Part shown: positions 14,876-29,200 of the stretch, one piece after another
How positions within the stretch are numbered: the first letter of the stretch is position 1
Layout: each line of letters begins with the position of its first letter
From: Dirofilaria immitis
Taxonomy: Eukaryota; Nematoda; Chromadorea; Rhabditida; Onchocercidae
Direction: 5' to 3'
Assembly (NCBI GenBank): GCA_024305405.1
Contig: JAKNDB010000087.1
Span: 2,356,001 to 2,420,000, forward strand
Length of the DNA stretch: 64,000 bases
The notes under the pieces: model-generated
The model's input: the letters and a program-made list of their open reading frames with translations, nothing else
Told to the model about the DNA's origin: nothing
Database searches by the model: none
Program-made: the position numbers and the translations under genes

Positions 14876-15623
14876 TAAGAGAATGAAATCAGATAATGAA
14901 TGCATCCAAACAGTTGTTTAATGATATTTTTATCAATCAGATGAAATCGACAAATATGAGATTGACATTGAAAACATAAATATAATTTCTTTTTTTGTGC
15001 CAAAAAACTGGAAAATTAAAAATTAAATTCAAAAATAAACAAATGGAATTAAACAATTTCTAAGTAAATAAAAAAATTATTTTTGTTAAAAAAATAATTG
15101 ACTGATTTCTTTGCATTTTACATAATTATCTAATCAAATAAATTATATTAAATTATAATAGTTATTTCGGTATTAGCTCGATAATCCAATATATAAAGGT
15201 ATATCAATCCATTTTATATAATAAATTTAAATTTTTGCATAAATTCAAACTTATAAATTATTATTGAATGTTTTGAATCAATTATTGATTGATTAATTTA
15301 AAAATATTTATTATTTTGTAAATTCAGCAAAAGCAAAAAAAATTTTACGACAAATTATGTTTGAGATAATCGAAAATTATCAGTCAAATGCAAAAGAGAA
15401 ATTATATAATTCTTTCTTAAAAATTTCTTTTGAAGAATTTTTCCTTTTAATAATAAAATATAAAAATAAAATTAAAATATTTTATTAAAATTTATAATTA
15501 AATTTAATTTAAATTTCTCATTTTTTTCTTTTCGATTGATAATAATTATTGTTTGAATTCGTTTTCTCTTTAAAATTTTATTATTCAAAAAAAGAAAAAA
15601 AGGAGCAAAGAAAAAGGAAAAAC

Positions 15624-15787
15624 CAATTCCATTTCAGTATGAGTGAATAATATTCAGGACAAATCAATTTCATTTCAGTTTGAATGAGTAATATTCGGGA
15701 TGGATCAGTTTCATGTCAGTATGAGTGAATAGTATTCGGGACAAATCAATTTCATTTCAGTATAGATGAATAATATTCAGGATGAAT
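15624..15787 (+). repeat. 41-bp minisatellite, four copies
   Basis: Copies begin at 15624, 15665, 15706 and 15747 with an exact 41-bp period. Each reads roughly CAATTTCATTTCAGTATGAG then TGAATAATATTCGGGAC. Differences are scattered substitutions. Each copy contains TTTCAG (one has TGTCAG), so the array multiplies acceptor-like sites. Confidence 0.9.
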
Positions 15788-17136
15788 TTCATAGTTTCGT
15801 CTTATACCAGTATTTATTTCTCGTCTATCGCCCAACTATTAAATAAATAGAAATTAAAGAATTTAAAATAAAAAAAAGGAAATTTGTTGGATGAAAAAGA
15901 GGAACTAATATTTAAATATCAGAAATGATTACTCAACCATTGGATAGTATAGGAATTGATATAATCAGAAGTGATAAAGAATTTAATTATTATTATTTTA
16001 TATAATTTTCGAAATTCAATTCCTTTATTTGAATTTATCACGAAGCTTATATTATAATCATAATTATTATGCCCATAATAGCTTCAGATAGTTTTAATTG
16101 AAATTTTCGTCAATGTTTAATTTTCAGATACTATCTAGCAAATACTTCAGCATCATTAGCTATTGGGCAGGTTATAATTTATCAGCATGATTACTTTTGG
16201 GCAAGTGAAAAATCGTTGCACATATATTTAGTAGTGATAGTGACAGATGGCGATACTAAGTGGATCATTCTCGATAAAAACTCCTTGCTTTCTAATTTAT
16301 ATTTTCAGTTATTAAATTTTTAAATTTAAAATTATCGATTACTTATTGAAGGAATGAATGATTGATTATTCTTAGGAATGAATTAAATTTATTAAAATGC
16401 TTTAAAGATGAGGCAAATCTAAAGAGAGATATATGATTGATTTGAATGAAAAGAATAATCGAGATTAAATTTCAAGATTAAAATAAAACTATACTATCTG
16501 ACATTTGTCAATGATGATTGAACAGAAGAAAATGTTAACAGTGAAAAAGAAAAAAAAACCATTTTTTACTCCTCAGATGACCTTCAACTTCATTATCATT
16601 TGATAAGTAAAAATGAATTTTTGTCGAGATTTAGAAAACACTTTACAAATCATTGGGTGCAAGATTCCAGTTTTGAAAAAGATGAGAAATGAATTGGAAC
16701 ATGACGATCAAATGGAAAGTTTTATTATTTATTCCAAATTTCCTCCGAACTTCTTCCCCATCTGATCATTTTATTTTTTTTTCTATCTTATCATACTTAT
16801 TTATTTTATCATAATGATTTATTTCTATTAATGTAAACAATAAAAAAATGATACTATAAAAGAAACTTAAAATTTGGGCAAAATTTAAAATTGTATTATT
16901 TCCAATTTTGGACTATTTATTCTTTTATCAATTATTGTTTTTCATTTTGAAATTTTACAATAAAAAATGAAATTTAAATTTGAAATGAAATTGAGCAAAA
17001 TAAAAAAGATTAAATATTACGAAATAAAGAGACTAGAATATTTTGTAAAAAAAATTTATATACCATAAAATTAATAATTGGAAAAAAAAGATTTTGATAT
17101 TATTTCTAACAGATAAGTGATTTTTTAATTATTATA

Positions 17137-20100
17137 TCATAAAGGTATACTTTCAACTAAATCACCTAATTTAATTTGTCGTTTATCGAAAATATGGCCA
17201 TCATTATTGTTATTAATACTAATCCTATTATTATTATTATTATTATTTCTTATAGCATAATTAGATTTTATCATAGTTTGATGATTTTTCACATTTCGTA
17301 GTTCCAATTCAACAAATTGCAAGTCAGCTAAGATCTGCGCATCACGTTGTCTCATATAAGCCTGAAATTAAAGAATTAGGTTATGCGAGAAAGAAAAGAA
17401 TAAAAAATGAAAGAAAGGAAATAAAAATAAGAAACAAGTATTTGAATACAAAAATACTTGAATAAATAAGTAAATATTTGAATAATTGAATTTAATTAAA
17501 AGCGTAAATCATCGTGCAATTGAATTTTTATATCTAAATCATTTTTGCATAATTTTTCTAAAGAGATATTTTGGATTGTTAACAAATGATTAGTAATTAT
17601 AGTTTATTATTCATAATTGTTATTATTTAATAATTTTGATTAATTGATCTGAAATTTTAGCTTATTAAATTAATTATGCAAAAATAGAATTACCATTTCT
17701 CGTTTGAGATGATTGAAAACATCATTCCAGGATCGAAAATCACCGTAAGAAGTTTTCTGCGATTCATTGGAACTTATTGATCTTGACAAACCTGAATCAT
17801 TCATTGCATCATCAGTTAACATGCTTAGTTTCATTATTGATGGTGCAGAATCAGAATCATTATTGGCTATGATGCATGAATTTGTCGCATCTGAAATAGA
17901 TTCTATTTTGATATTGTCATAAATTGTGATTTTAAAATCAATATTTTACAAAAAGAAATGACGTAGAGCATCGCTGAGGTGAAACTTGGAAGGACTCAAA
18001 GTTTTGGAAAGATTTGGAAAAGGCAAGATTAAAGATCATTCGATGCTTCAGAAAAAAACCTTTCTTTACATTTCATTTTAATAGTTAAGATTATATGTTT
18101 ACATATCATTTTAATAGTTAGGACTATAACTAAAAGAAAGGCATAAGTCATTTTTGGAAATGTACAATTTATAGTTATAATATATTTGGCATATTTATCA
18201 AAAAAAAAAGAAAAGAAAAATCGAATCAATAATATCTCTTTGAATTTCAAATATAATTCCAATTTAATGATTTTTAATTATTTCTTAAATTTTTTTTCTT
18301 TTTATTTTTCCTCTCTCTTTTTTTTCCGTTCTTCTTTCTCATATTATTCAAATCTTTTTATTTTTTTAGAAAAAAATTATACCTTGATTAGCAATATCTT
18401 GATTGTACTGATAATTATCATATTGATAATCTTGATCATCATCTGGTAATTCCAGGGAATAACTAGCATCGATACATGGTCGTTCTGATGATATTGATGT
18501 TGTCGGGATTTCATTTGACTCTACTACATTTGATGCTAATAATTTCGAATGTAACCGACCAGGTAATGTTGCTGTATAATATATCCTTAAAAATGTATCA
18601 TTCTTAATTGCTCTATGATTTTAATATATAATTTTTGTATATACTAAATCAAAATTTAAATGAGTTTTTATTATGCTTATCGATTTTTCAATTATTTTCT
18701 TATCATTGCTCTTTATCTTTGTTTACAAACAATGATGATAGGTAGGCAAATTAAAAATCGATTAATATAATAATTTATTTGAACTTTTAATTTAATAATT
18801 TGAAAATTTCAAATTATATTTAAACTAACTTTTGAAAAATTTCTTCGTTGCTTTGAATGGATTTAACAATCCATTACTAACACCACCACCACTACTACCA
18901 TTATCAATGCTATCACCATCGTACCCATGATGATTATTGTATCGAGTTGATGACATGTTGTTAAAATTTGTCTTGCACGGTAATATGGAAAATGAAATGT
19001 GATTATCGTTGCCAACACTACGAGATCTGAAAGTTATCATATCGACTTTAGAATGTAAACTTTAATGCTAATGAAACATTCCGAGACGGAAAGCAATGAA
19101 AGGTTGATTTTGTTTGTGATAAACAAATTTTTTATTTATCGAATTTAAATCTATCAATTGTTTGTTCCTAAAATAAAATATAATGCAAATATATTGTTAA
19201 AATCAATGATAAGAAAAAGATAAAATAAATGATATAAGCTGTCAGGCTATTATTGCATTTCTTTTATTTCTATTTTCTATTTTAATTTTAATATTTTCAA
19301 TCTAAAAAAAGCGCTTAGAAATACATAATCTCAATATGCATAATAATATTATCAAAGTTATCATTTTGTTAATATCTCCAATTATAATTATAATATTTTT
19401 AGTTAAATTTCAATTTAATTTAAATAAATATATTTAAATAAAAATATTAGAAATATATAAGCATAATATATTCGATAATATTACTAAATCTATAAAAAGC
19501 TCACATTTAACAAATGGAATATGAAATTGGAAATAGAAATAGAAATAAGCTAAAAGTAATAATTGCTCATAAATATTACTATCATACGATTTTATTGCTA
19601 GTGATCATTGAACTTTCCATAAAATTTAATTATAGCTCTCTCTTTTAATTTAATTTCGTTGAATTAATGATTTCCAATATTGTGGCCTATATTTTTTCAT
19701 ATATATTCATAATTATAATAATAATTTCAATAAATTTATTTTGCTTCAATTTTCTTATCAATTTTTAAAAATTAAATATATCTATTAGATCACTCACACG
19801 TATATTGATATTGTTATCATTATAAATTTTGAATATATCACACGTATATATATAGTTAATTTATGAAATATATGCAGAATTGAATTTGTATGATTGATTT
19901 AAAATTTAAATTTACAAGGGATAAGGAATATTTTAGAAATTAATAAATTAGCAAAAGATGAAATGAAATAATTAAATATGAATATATGGAATTGAAATCA
20001 AAATTAAAATGATACCTTTGATGTACCCTTTGTACGCTTGTTTCAATTCGATCTTTTTTCGTCGACTTAAAGAACCATACGATCGATTTAAAGTTTGATT

Positions 20101-23100
20101 CTTATATACGTCAGTATTTTCTCGAATATTTGTTACTTCATTTCCTTTTCTATTATTTATATCTAAAATTATATTAACATTTTATTCTTATTTGAAATAA
20201 TTTTTTTCTTCATTTATAACCATTTATTTGATTATTCATATATATATACATATATATATATATATATTTAGGTATTTATATAGATGTTTGAGTATTTATA
20301 TATTTGTATATATTTTTTTGAGTATTTAAATATATCCTAAGTGTTTATATATATGCTTGAGTATCTATATATATATGTATATATATATTCAAGTATTCAT
20401 ATATATATAATTTGAATATTTATGTATATATTTGAATATTTATATACATATTTGAGTATATATATATATATATATATGAGCAATCTCATACGCGTTTATA
20501 TATAAATTTGGTTATTTATATATCTATGCTTCATAAATTATCCCTAATGTTTATTTCAATGATACAAAATAACTTATTAATATATATAGAAATATTATAA
20601 TTAACCAACAAAAATATGCCTTTTCTATGAAAATTCCTCAATAAAATTGTTACAAAAATCCAAATAATTACTTTTTCTTAGAATTAATATAATTAAATAA
20701 TCAAATAATTGAAATAATCAAAAATCAAAAAAGAAATAGAATAAATGGGCTGCCAGAAAAAAATAATAAAAATGAAATAGTGACAGTTGAAAAGAATTGA
20801 CTTCATCATTGACCTAATAACCTAATTTTGTTTTTATTCTCTAAAATTTTGTGAAAATGATAGCTTCTAATTGGTACTATTATAATCATTAAACTATTGC
20901 AGGTAATCGGAAATAGGAATTTATTAAAATTAAGAAAAAATTAATTTAATCAAAAATTATATGAAAGATACAATTCTTCGAATATCAATAAAATTTAAAT
21001 AATTTATTTTATACAATTTACTCCAAATCAAAAATATAAATAAACAATAGAAATTGAAATTAATGTGAAATATAGAGAGAAGAGAAATTGAAAAGTAAGA
21101 TAAAATTATTGTTCGCAATTTTAGCCTAATTAATACTTTGATTGATGTAATGACTAAAACTTTTAGATCAAGCTAATTTTGGTTTTTATTTTTCTAAAAC
21201 AGTTATTTTTATTGGACAAGGAAATTGGTATCAAACGATAATAATAGGTTAATCAAATATGTTATTAAAGTTTGCAAAATAATAGAAAAAAAAGTAAGCG
21301 ATTAATAAAAACAATTATTAGAATTCAAATATATTAATTAAATTAAATTAATATTGTTATGCATAGAACGGAAATAAGAAATGACAAAATAGGATCAAAT
21401 GATTGAATGTGAATTCTTGGAAATTTCAATAAATCATTCAAATGAAATCCATAAATTGATCATTCATTAATCAATCGATTGATAATGATCGATAGGTAAT
21501 GTAATAATTTTAATCATTCAGTTGATTTTCTTCTATTCAAAATATTTTATTAAATTGAAAAAACTAGCAATTATTAAAAACTTCTCAGAGTTATAATTTT
21601 TAACTCAAAAGCTTAATTATTGTAAAAGCTTTAAAGTTTTATAAGAAACCACTTTAGCAGCAGCAAAGAAAAATTAAATGGAAAAAATTTGATTGATATT
21701 TGTAGTCGAGAGTAATATGATATGACAGCTAATCTAAGAAATATTAACTGCATGCTTATATAAGGTCGATGTATCCAGACGACAAAGTTTTTACATTTAA
21801 AAAAAATAAAAAACAAAATTTGAATAATAAATAAATTATAACTATTGATTTATTGATTGAATGATTTATTTATTGATTTATTGAATGAATGTTTAGAAGT
21901 AAATAACAAATAAAGGAATGATTATTTCAGAAATGAATAAATATAGCTATCAAAAAAACCCCAACAATAATTTCGATAAAGTCTATCATTTTTTAAAAGC
22001 AAAATTTAAATAAGAAATAAACCATAGTTATTGATTTATTGATTGAATAATTTATTGATTAAATGATTATAAATAATGATGAATAAGAGAATCATTGTTT
22101 TACAAATGGATAAATATGTAATTAATTGCTAGCTATTAATTTATTGATTGAATGATTGAAAATAATCGTCGAATAGCGAAAATTGTTATTTTACAATTAA
22201 ATAAATATATGATTAAAAGAAAAAGAAAAAAATAATAATTTATCATGATTTCCTTTGTATCGCAATAATTTATCATTCACTTATAAATCGATAAATTATA
22301 ATTATTAATTTCCTTTATCGTTTAGTATCGCTGAAAATTTATTCCTAAAACTTTTAATATTTCAAAATGTTATTTCAATCGGAACAATTTGTTGTATGCT
22401 ATGATATATGGATGTATAAAGTTAATAATAAAATTGAAATTTAAAATTTAAAAAAAGTGAAAAATTATCAAATGAATGAATGCATATCTATTTATATAAA
22501 CGAATATGATCATACATGATCTGTTGTTAGAAAAAGTTTATAATTTCAACCGTGAAGTTAATCTTTTCATTCTTCAATAAAAGTTCAATTATTTAAATTT
22601 ATTAAATTGTTTCTGGAATTAATTAAAATTACTTAAATTTTTCTAACGCGAATTTATTACTAATTATTAATAGTAAAAGAAAAAAGAGGTTTCTGAGATT
22701 AATTGAAATTAAATTTTGTAGAAAAGAATGTTGAAGATTATTGATCAAAAGATTAAGTTTAAATAATCTAAGAGTTGATTGAAATTACATTAAATTGATC
22801 GTAGAAACTATTGATCAGCAGACTTCCGATTTTTTTTTTCATTTTTATTTTTCTTACTTACAAAAATATCCAACTTGTAATTTTTCTAAACTATAATAAA
22901 CTTGTAGGTCAATTCATCTTTGATATTTTCTATTAATTATTCATTATAAAAATATTTTGTCGAATTGAACAGATAATTTAAATATAATAAATTAATAAAA
23001 ATCTATTTTACTTAAATATCTATCAATTTCAATTAAATCAATCATTCATACTCAATCAATCAATCAACCGATTGTTTACTTATTTGTTAGTTATGGAAAC

Positions 23101-25158
23101 TATTTCAATGGAAAAAAAAGGAAAAAGAAAATGTTTAAGTTCTGCTTTTGTTTTGCTTTTTTTTTCTTTCATTTCGTAAATAAATTTATAGAGAGAAGAG
23201 AAATGCTATTGGAAATGTATTACACATAACAAAGTCTAACAGCCATCATTAATCCATCTTTCTTATCTTTCAACAACTTCATTACTTCAATTTCAATATT
23301 TCCCTATTGCTAACAACATATTCCCAACACATATATTATATGATACAACACATTATATGAGGCAATCCAAATAAAAAAAAATTTGAAATCGTAAAAAATT
23401 TGAAATTAAATTACTTTTATGAATTTATTCCTTACACATACATTATACGATATAGGAGAAGCAATGCAAAGGAAAAAAATTTGAAATTATATTACTTTTC
23501 GAAAAATTCTATGTTTTATTTTATTTACTCATAAAATTATATATATATATTCATATATATATATGAATATATATCCCATTACTGATTAATATACATTACT
23601 GATTAATATGCATTACTGATTAATATGCATCACTAATTAAAATAAATATATATCAATATATGTATTCCATTATTGATTAATACACATTACTGATTAATAT
23701 AAATATATATATGAATATATGCATTCCATTATTGATTAATATGCATTACTGATTAATATGCATTACTAATTAATATAAATATACATATGAATATATGTAT
23801 TCCATTACTGATTAATATTTATTACTGATTAAAATACTGATTAATATAAATACATATATGAATATATGTGTTCCATGATATGAATATATGTGTTCCATGA
23901 CTGATTAATATACATTACTGAATTAATATAAATATATATATTTATTCCATTACTTATTAATAAACATTACTGATTAATATACATTATTGATTGATATACA
24001 TATATATGTATATAAAACTTTATGAATAAAAAAATAAATGAATGTTTAAAAGATTCAAATTTTAATTAAACGAAATAATTTTGTAAGATTTTTTTTGAAA
24101 TGATTTATTAAAATAATGAAAATTTGAAATAATTATCTTAAATAAATGGAAGAAGAAAAAATGATATTACCTATTATTAATAATTAACAATTTTGATTTA
24201 GTTTTTGATAGGATTATAAAGTTATATGAATTTAAAAATGATAAAATAATATCTTGCATGGAAGCAGCATGAAATATCTCAGATAATGAATGAAAAGATA
24301 ATATCATTGCATTCAATTAATTCTTCAGAGTAATTCTTGAGATTTCTAAGCGGAAAATTTGTAATATTTTGATGATAAGAATATCGAATGACGAGAATGG
24401 AGCGGCAAGAATGTGCAAACAATAACATATCATCAATCAAAAGCTCAGTATAAACCGGAAATAAATTTGTATTTATGATCATGATCATATCATTCATCAA
24501 ACCGGAAATTACAATCAACTTTTCTAATTTCACATTTGATTTGTTGGAATTTGAGAAAAGGTTTAAATTGAAACCTTTCGTCAATTTTTTTTCTTTTCGA
24601 GGCATCGAAATAATATCATTAAAAGATAAAAGAAAAGAAATTAATTAAAGTAATTTTAAATTTTTGCAGAATTTACTTCAAAATTATTAGATAAAATCAG
24701 TTTTACAAACTTATCATTCAAAAAAATTTAAAATCTTTTAGTAAATGAAAAAAATAAAAAGTTTTTCAGACATTTGTACTATCTTTTATCAAAGCTTCCA
24801 ATTCAATTTATATAAAATGATAAATTTCTAATGAAAATTTTGAAGAATTCAAAAAAAAATGATGAAAGCTTCATTTTTTTTTAAATGGAAAATTAAGATT
24901 GATATTCTGACATTTACGAAAGTTTTTTTGAGGATAAAAAATAGCTTTTTTAGGAAAATAAATTAATTCAAATAAAATCTGAGAAAGATATATTTTAAGA
25001 TTGAATTAATTTAAATAAAAGTTTGAGATATATTTTGAGAATAAAATAGTACAAATAAAATTTGGAATGTAAAATAAAACTAAATCAAAGGAACTGTTAA
25101 GATTTCAAATATAAATTGATTTATTTCTTCTCAAAGCATATTATGTCCTTTTTCCCAA

Positions 25159-25193
<35 letters not shown>

Positions 25194-26245
25194 GCAAAGA
25201 AATTAAATTAATTTATTCTTCGAAATTTTTCGAAGAATAAATTAATCTAAATAGAATTTCAAATATAAATTGAAAATTTGAGATATACTTTTGAAAAGAA
25301 ATTAATTTAAATAAAATATGAGGGAATGATGGATACTAATTAATAAATGAAAATAAAGAATGCGATAGAGCATCTTTGAAGAGAAATATTACAAATTCTA
25401 AGCAAATGCAAATTTCATTGTTCATGCATTTTTAATAAATCCAATTTTGAAATTTAATTAAAATTTTATCGATTATTTGTTAATTAAATTAAAAATATAA
25501 TTATTATTTCCCATTTTCCAATAAATTATTTATAATTAAATAAATTAATTTTAATGTATCAAAGAAATTTCAACAAAAAAAATTTATTTAAATATCTTTT
25601 TAAAATGAATTATTCTATCAATATGTTATGCAAAATAATCGATCAACTATGCTTTAACAAAATAATATTTGTTTTTTACTGATCGAAAGAAAAAATTCAT
25701 TCACTTATAAAACGTGAAATACGTGAACTTCAAGAAAATTACTATTAAAGAAATCTAACTTTAATAAAAATTAGGTTGAAACTTTAAAAAAAAAAAGAAA
25801 CAACTTTCTTTAAACACATGCACTTTGCATGTTGCATGCTTAATTTATTACAAGTTTGCATGCTTCCATTTTATTGATTATTGCTATGTTTACATTATTA
25901 TCTCATATCAAACACTATCAGTGATCGATGACGTCAATCATCTCTATCTATTTGTCATTCTATCAAGTCGAGAATGAGAAATATTTTGAAATAATAAATA
26001 TATACTTCATATTTTGAAAAATTTTTCCTTTATCTCTTTGCAAACAATTTTTATTGATCAAATGGATTATACTCAAAAATTTTCGTTTTTTGTTCATAAA
26101 ATTTTATATTTAAAATGAAATAAATAAATGAATAGTGATAACAATAACAATAATAGTGATAATAATAAATAAACAATAATAACAATAATAATAATAATAA
26201 TAACAATAATAATAATAGTAATAATAATAAATAAATAATAATAAC

Positions 26246-26276
<31 letters not shown>

Positions 26277-29200
26277 GTATTAAGATTAGTGAATTAAATT
26301 TTCAGGAAATTATAAGTTTTGGATATTTTAAATATATCAATGATAAAATACATTTTCAATAAATAATAAAACATACATTTTTAAATTATTCATTTACTTA
26401 TATAAAATCAATAAAAATTGTTTGTAAAATTAAATGAAATTTTCAAAGTATAAAATATATTTTGTTATTTCTCACTCAAATATGTTATTAATCAATCATA
26501 TATTTGTTTAATTACTTGTTTATGTATCTAATTGTTTACTTAATTACTTACTTATTGACTCATTCAATCAGTCATTTCTTCACAATAACAATTATTTACT
26601 ATCAAAATAAAAAAGACATCATATGATCAATTTTAAACAAATGTATAATTGATTAATTAAGTTTTCTCGTCAAAAAGAATACCTGATTCTGATATTTTAA
26701 CTGATTTTGATCCAGGTGTTCCCTCCCTTCGATACCTATTCATACGTATCGTATTTTCATGCCTTACTGGTATCATAGTGTCGATTTCAAAAATGTTGCC
26801 ATAATTTATTGGAATTCCAAAATTTATCGATTTTGTCATAGAAAATCGATTGGTAGTTGCCATGGAATAATTTCGATCTGTAGTATTTAATGATCTGAAA
26901 TTTGATTAATTATTAATTTAATTCATTAATTACTCTCAATCAAGAAAATTCCTCCACAAAAATACCAAGTTATATTTATATAACTTTGTATTTTATAATC
27001 ATCCTATTGTTTAAAATCGAAATTTTATCAATGAATTAAATTTATTACTAAATTAAGAATTTATTATGCATTATTATAAAAGACACATTTTTTTAAATTC
27101 TTAAAATTTTAAATTAAGCATATTGATTCGACAAAAAAGTATTTAAATTAATAAAACGAATTAAAAATTGAATTGTCATAAAATTTAGTAATTTATTTTT
27201 TCATTAAATAAATATTCTTTCTAAGATAAGAAGTTTAAATTTTTATTCAAATAATTGGAAATCGAAAAATTTTAATAAATTTAAATATCTTATTGTTATT
27301 TAATAAAAATATAATTATTTCTTGAAAATAAATCAAATCAAAAATGATAATATTATTATAAAGGATAGAAAAGGAATAGATTTATTTTGCAAATAATAAA
27401 TTTCAATAATTAAAAATTTGAGGAATAAATTTAATTCAAAAATTAAAATATTAAATAGAAAAATTTCAAAGTAATAATTTTATAGCACATTATTCCTATC
27501 AATGAATCATTCTTATAATTATTTATAAAAATTTTATAAGATGATATTTTCAAAAGCTTACGATGAAGTGCATTAAGAAGAAAAATTTCAAAAAAAAAAA
27601 AAAAGAAAATAAATAAAAGAAAGATAAGTGTTTGGAAGAGAAAAAAAGAAAATGATAAATGAAAAAAAAATGAAAACTTTTTTAATATAAGCAATCGTTT
27701 CCTTTTTTTTTGGCATGTAAGTGGAAGAAAATAAAATCTTTTATTAAAATTAAAAAAATTTTTTACGAAATTATTTTATCGATTTGGTCATTTTTATTTT
27801 CAACTTATCATTCCTTTATTATCAAATATTACATTTGCATATTTTGTTAAGAATTTTAACTTATAATATATCAATATGTACAATTGTTTAAGTCTGAAAT
27901 TTATATATGAAAAAATTTTAAGGAAATAAGAATTTAATATTGAATTAAATTAAATTAAAAGGAACAGGCTTAGATAAACAAAAATTGAATAAAAGTAAAA
28001 ATTATTTTACGAGAAGAATTACAATTATTTTTAGATAATTGGTTAATCCAAAATAATTAACAAAATGATTGGGAATAGATCAATTGATTGGCATAAACTT
28101 TATAGTTTCTTGTAAATTTGATCAATTTTTCAATAAAGAAATTTTCCTTCTTTTTAGTTCAAAATTTCGAGGAATTTTCTTTTTTCGAATAAATTTTGAA
28201 ATTTCAAAAAATTCACATTGCCATACAGTAATGCTATCATTTATTCTTTCGCCCCTTTTTTTCTTCCGATTTGTTTTTAAATTTATCATTCCGGTTATTC
28301 AAAGATAATTAATGAGATAACGTTTTGCTTTCTGATACTGTTAGAATTTTGAAATTTAAAAATTAACTATGATAAAATTTGCTTGATTGATCGATTGATC
28401 GATCAAAATGATCAAGGAATAAATGAATATGACATATATTGAAAATATTTTGATTTGTTAATTTTTGCTTAACATAATTTATTAAAAATTGGAAGCGATA
28501 AAAGTTGTTATTTTACCGCTTCCTCTTCTCATAAATTCGTCCTATTTGTTCAACAATTTTATATTTTGAACAATCGCATTACGACTTTATAAAATTAATA
28601 GAATTGAATTTGGTGCATTGCTCAATTCTCGTCGAGAAGTTCTTCAAGAAGTAAAGAATGTACTCATTTAAGGAATTATATATCAATAAAATCATTAAAT
28701 ATGCCATTCTTGGAAAATAAATCATTCAATGATTTTATAAGAATGGTTAAATTTTGAATTCATATAATTTTAGACTATGTTTGCATACGAAAAAAATTAG
28801 ATCAAATTTAAGATATTATCTATGTAATAATCATTCTTGATTACTTCAACCAAAATCGATTGAACTAAAAAATATCTAAATGATTCATCTAATATTCGTT
28901 CATAAAATAGGTGAATAGTAATTTAATATTTAAACTTTATAAAAATATAAATAAATTCGTCTATTTATTTAAAATTTTCACTGCAAATTATTTACTCAAA
29001 AACTTTTAACCTTTTGATTGACATTTTAAAGAAATAAAAGTTAGTAAAAATAAGTTTAATTTAGAAGTAAACATTAAACTTATCAATCAAAAGGACAGGT
29101 AGATTCATATAATTTTTAATATAAAAATTATATATTATTTTATTAGAATTTATCCATCCAAACAAATTTAAAAAATAAATACTTGTTATTCAAATGATTC

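Larger units (their letters stand above)
13972..17136. other. Spacer between the convergent dehydrogenase and FAM89-like genes
   Basis: This is presumed to hold both 3' UTRs. I saw no other exons. It has repeats at 14622-14875 and a four-copy 41-bp minisatellite at 15624-15787. No clear AATAAA lies close behind either stop. A TTTATT (AATAAA on the minus strand) at 16916-16921 is about 215 bases beyond the minus-strand stop. Confidence 0.5.
20163..26682 (-). other. 6.5-kb intron of the FAM89-like gene
   Basis: The donor is CAG|GTATTC at 26683/26682 and the acceptor ATTTTAG at the low end. It holds TA-rich simple sequence near 20235-20500, the 23.5-24.0 kb repeat array, two AAT microsatellites and a 108-codon minus-strand ORF at 24279-24605. 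No exon with matching phase was found inside. Confidence 0.7.
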
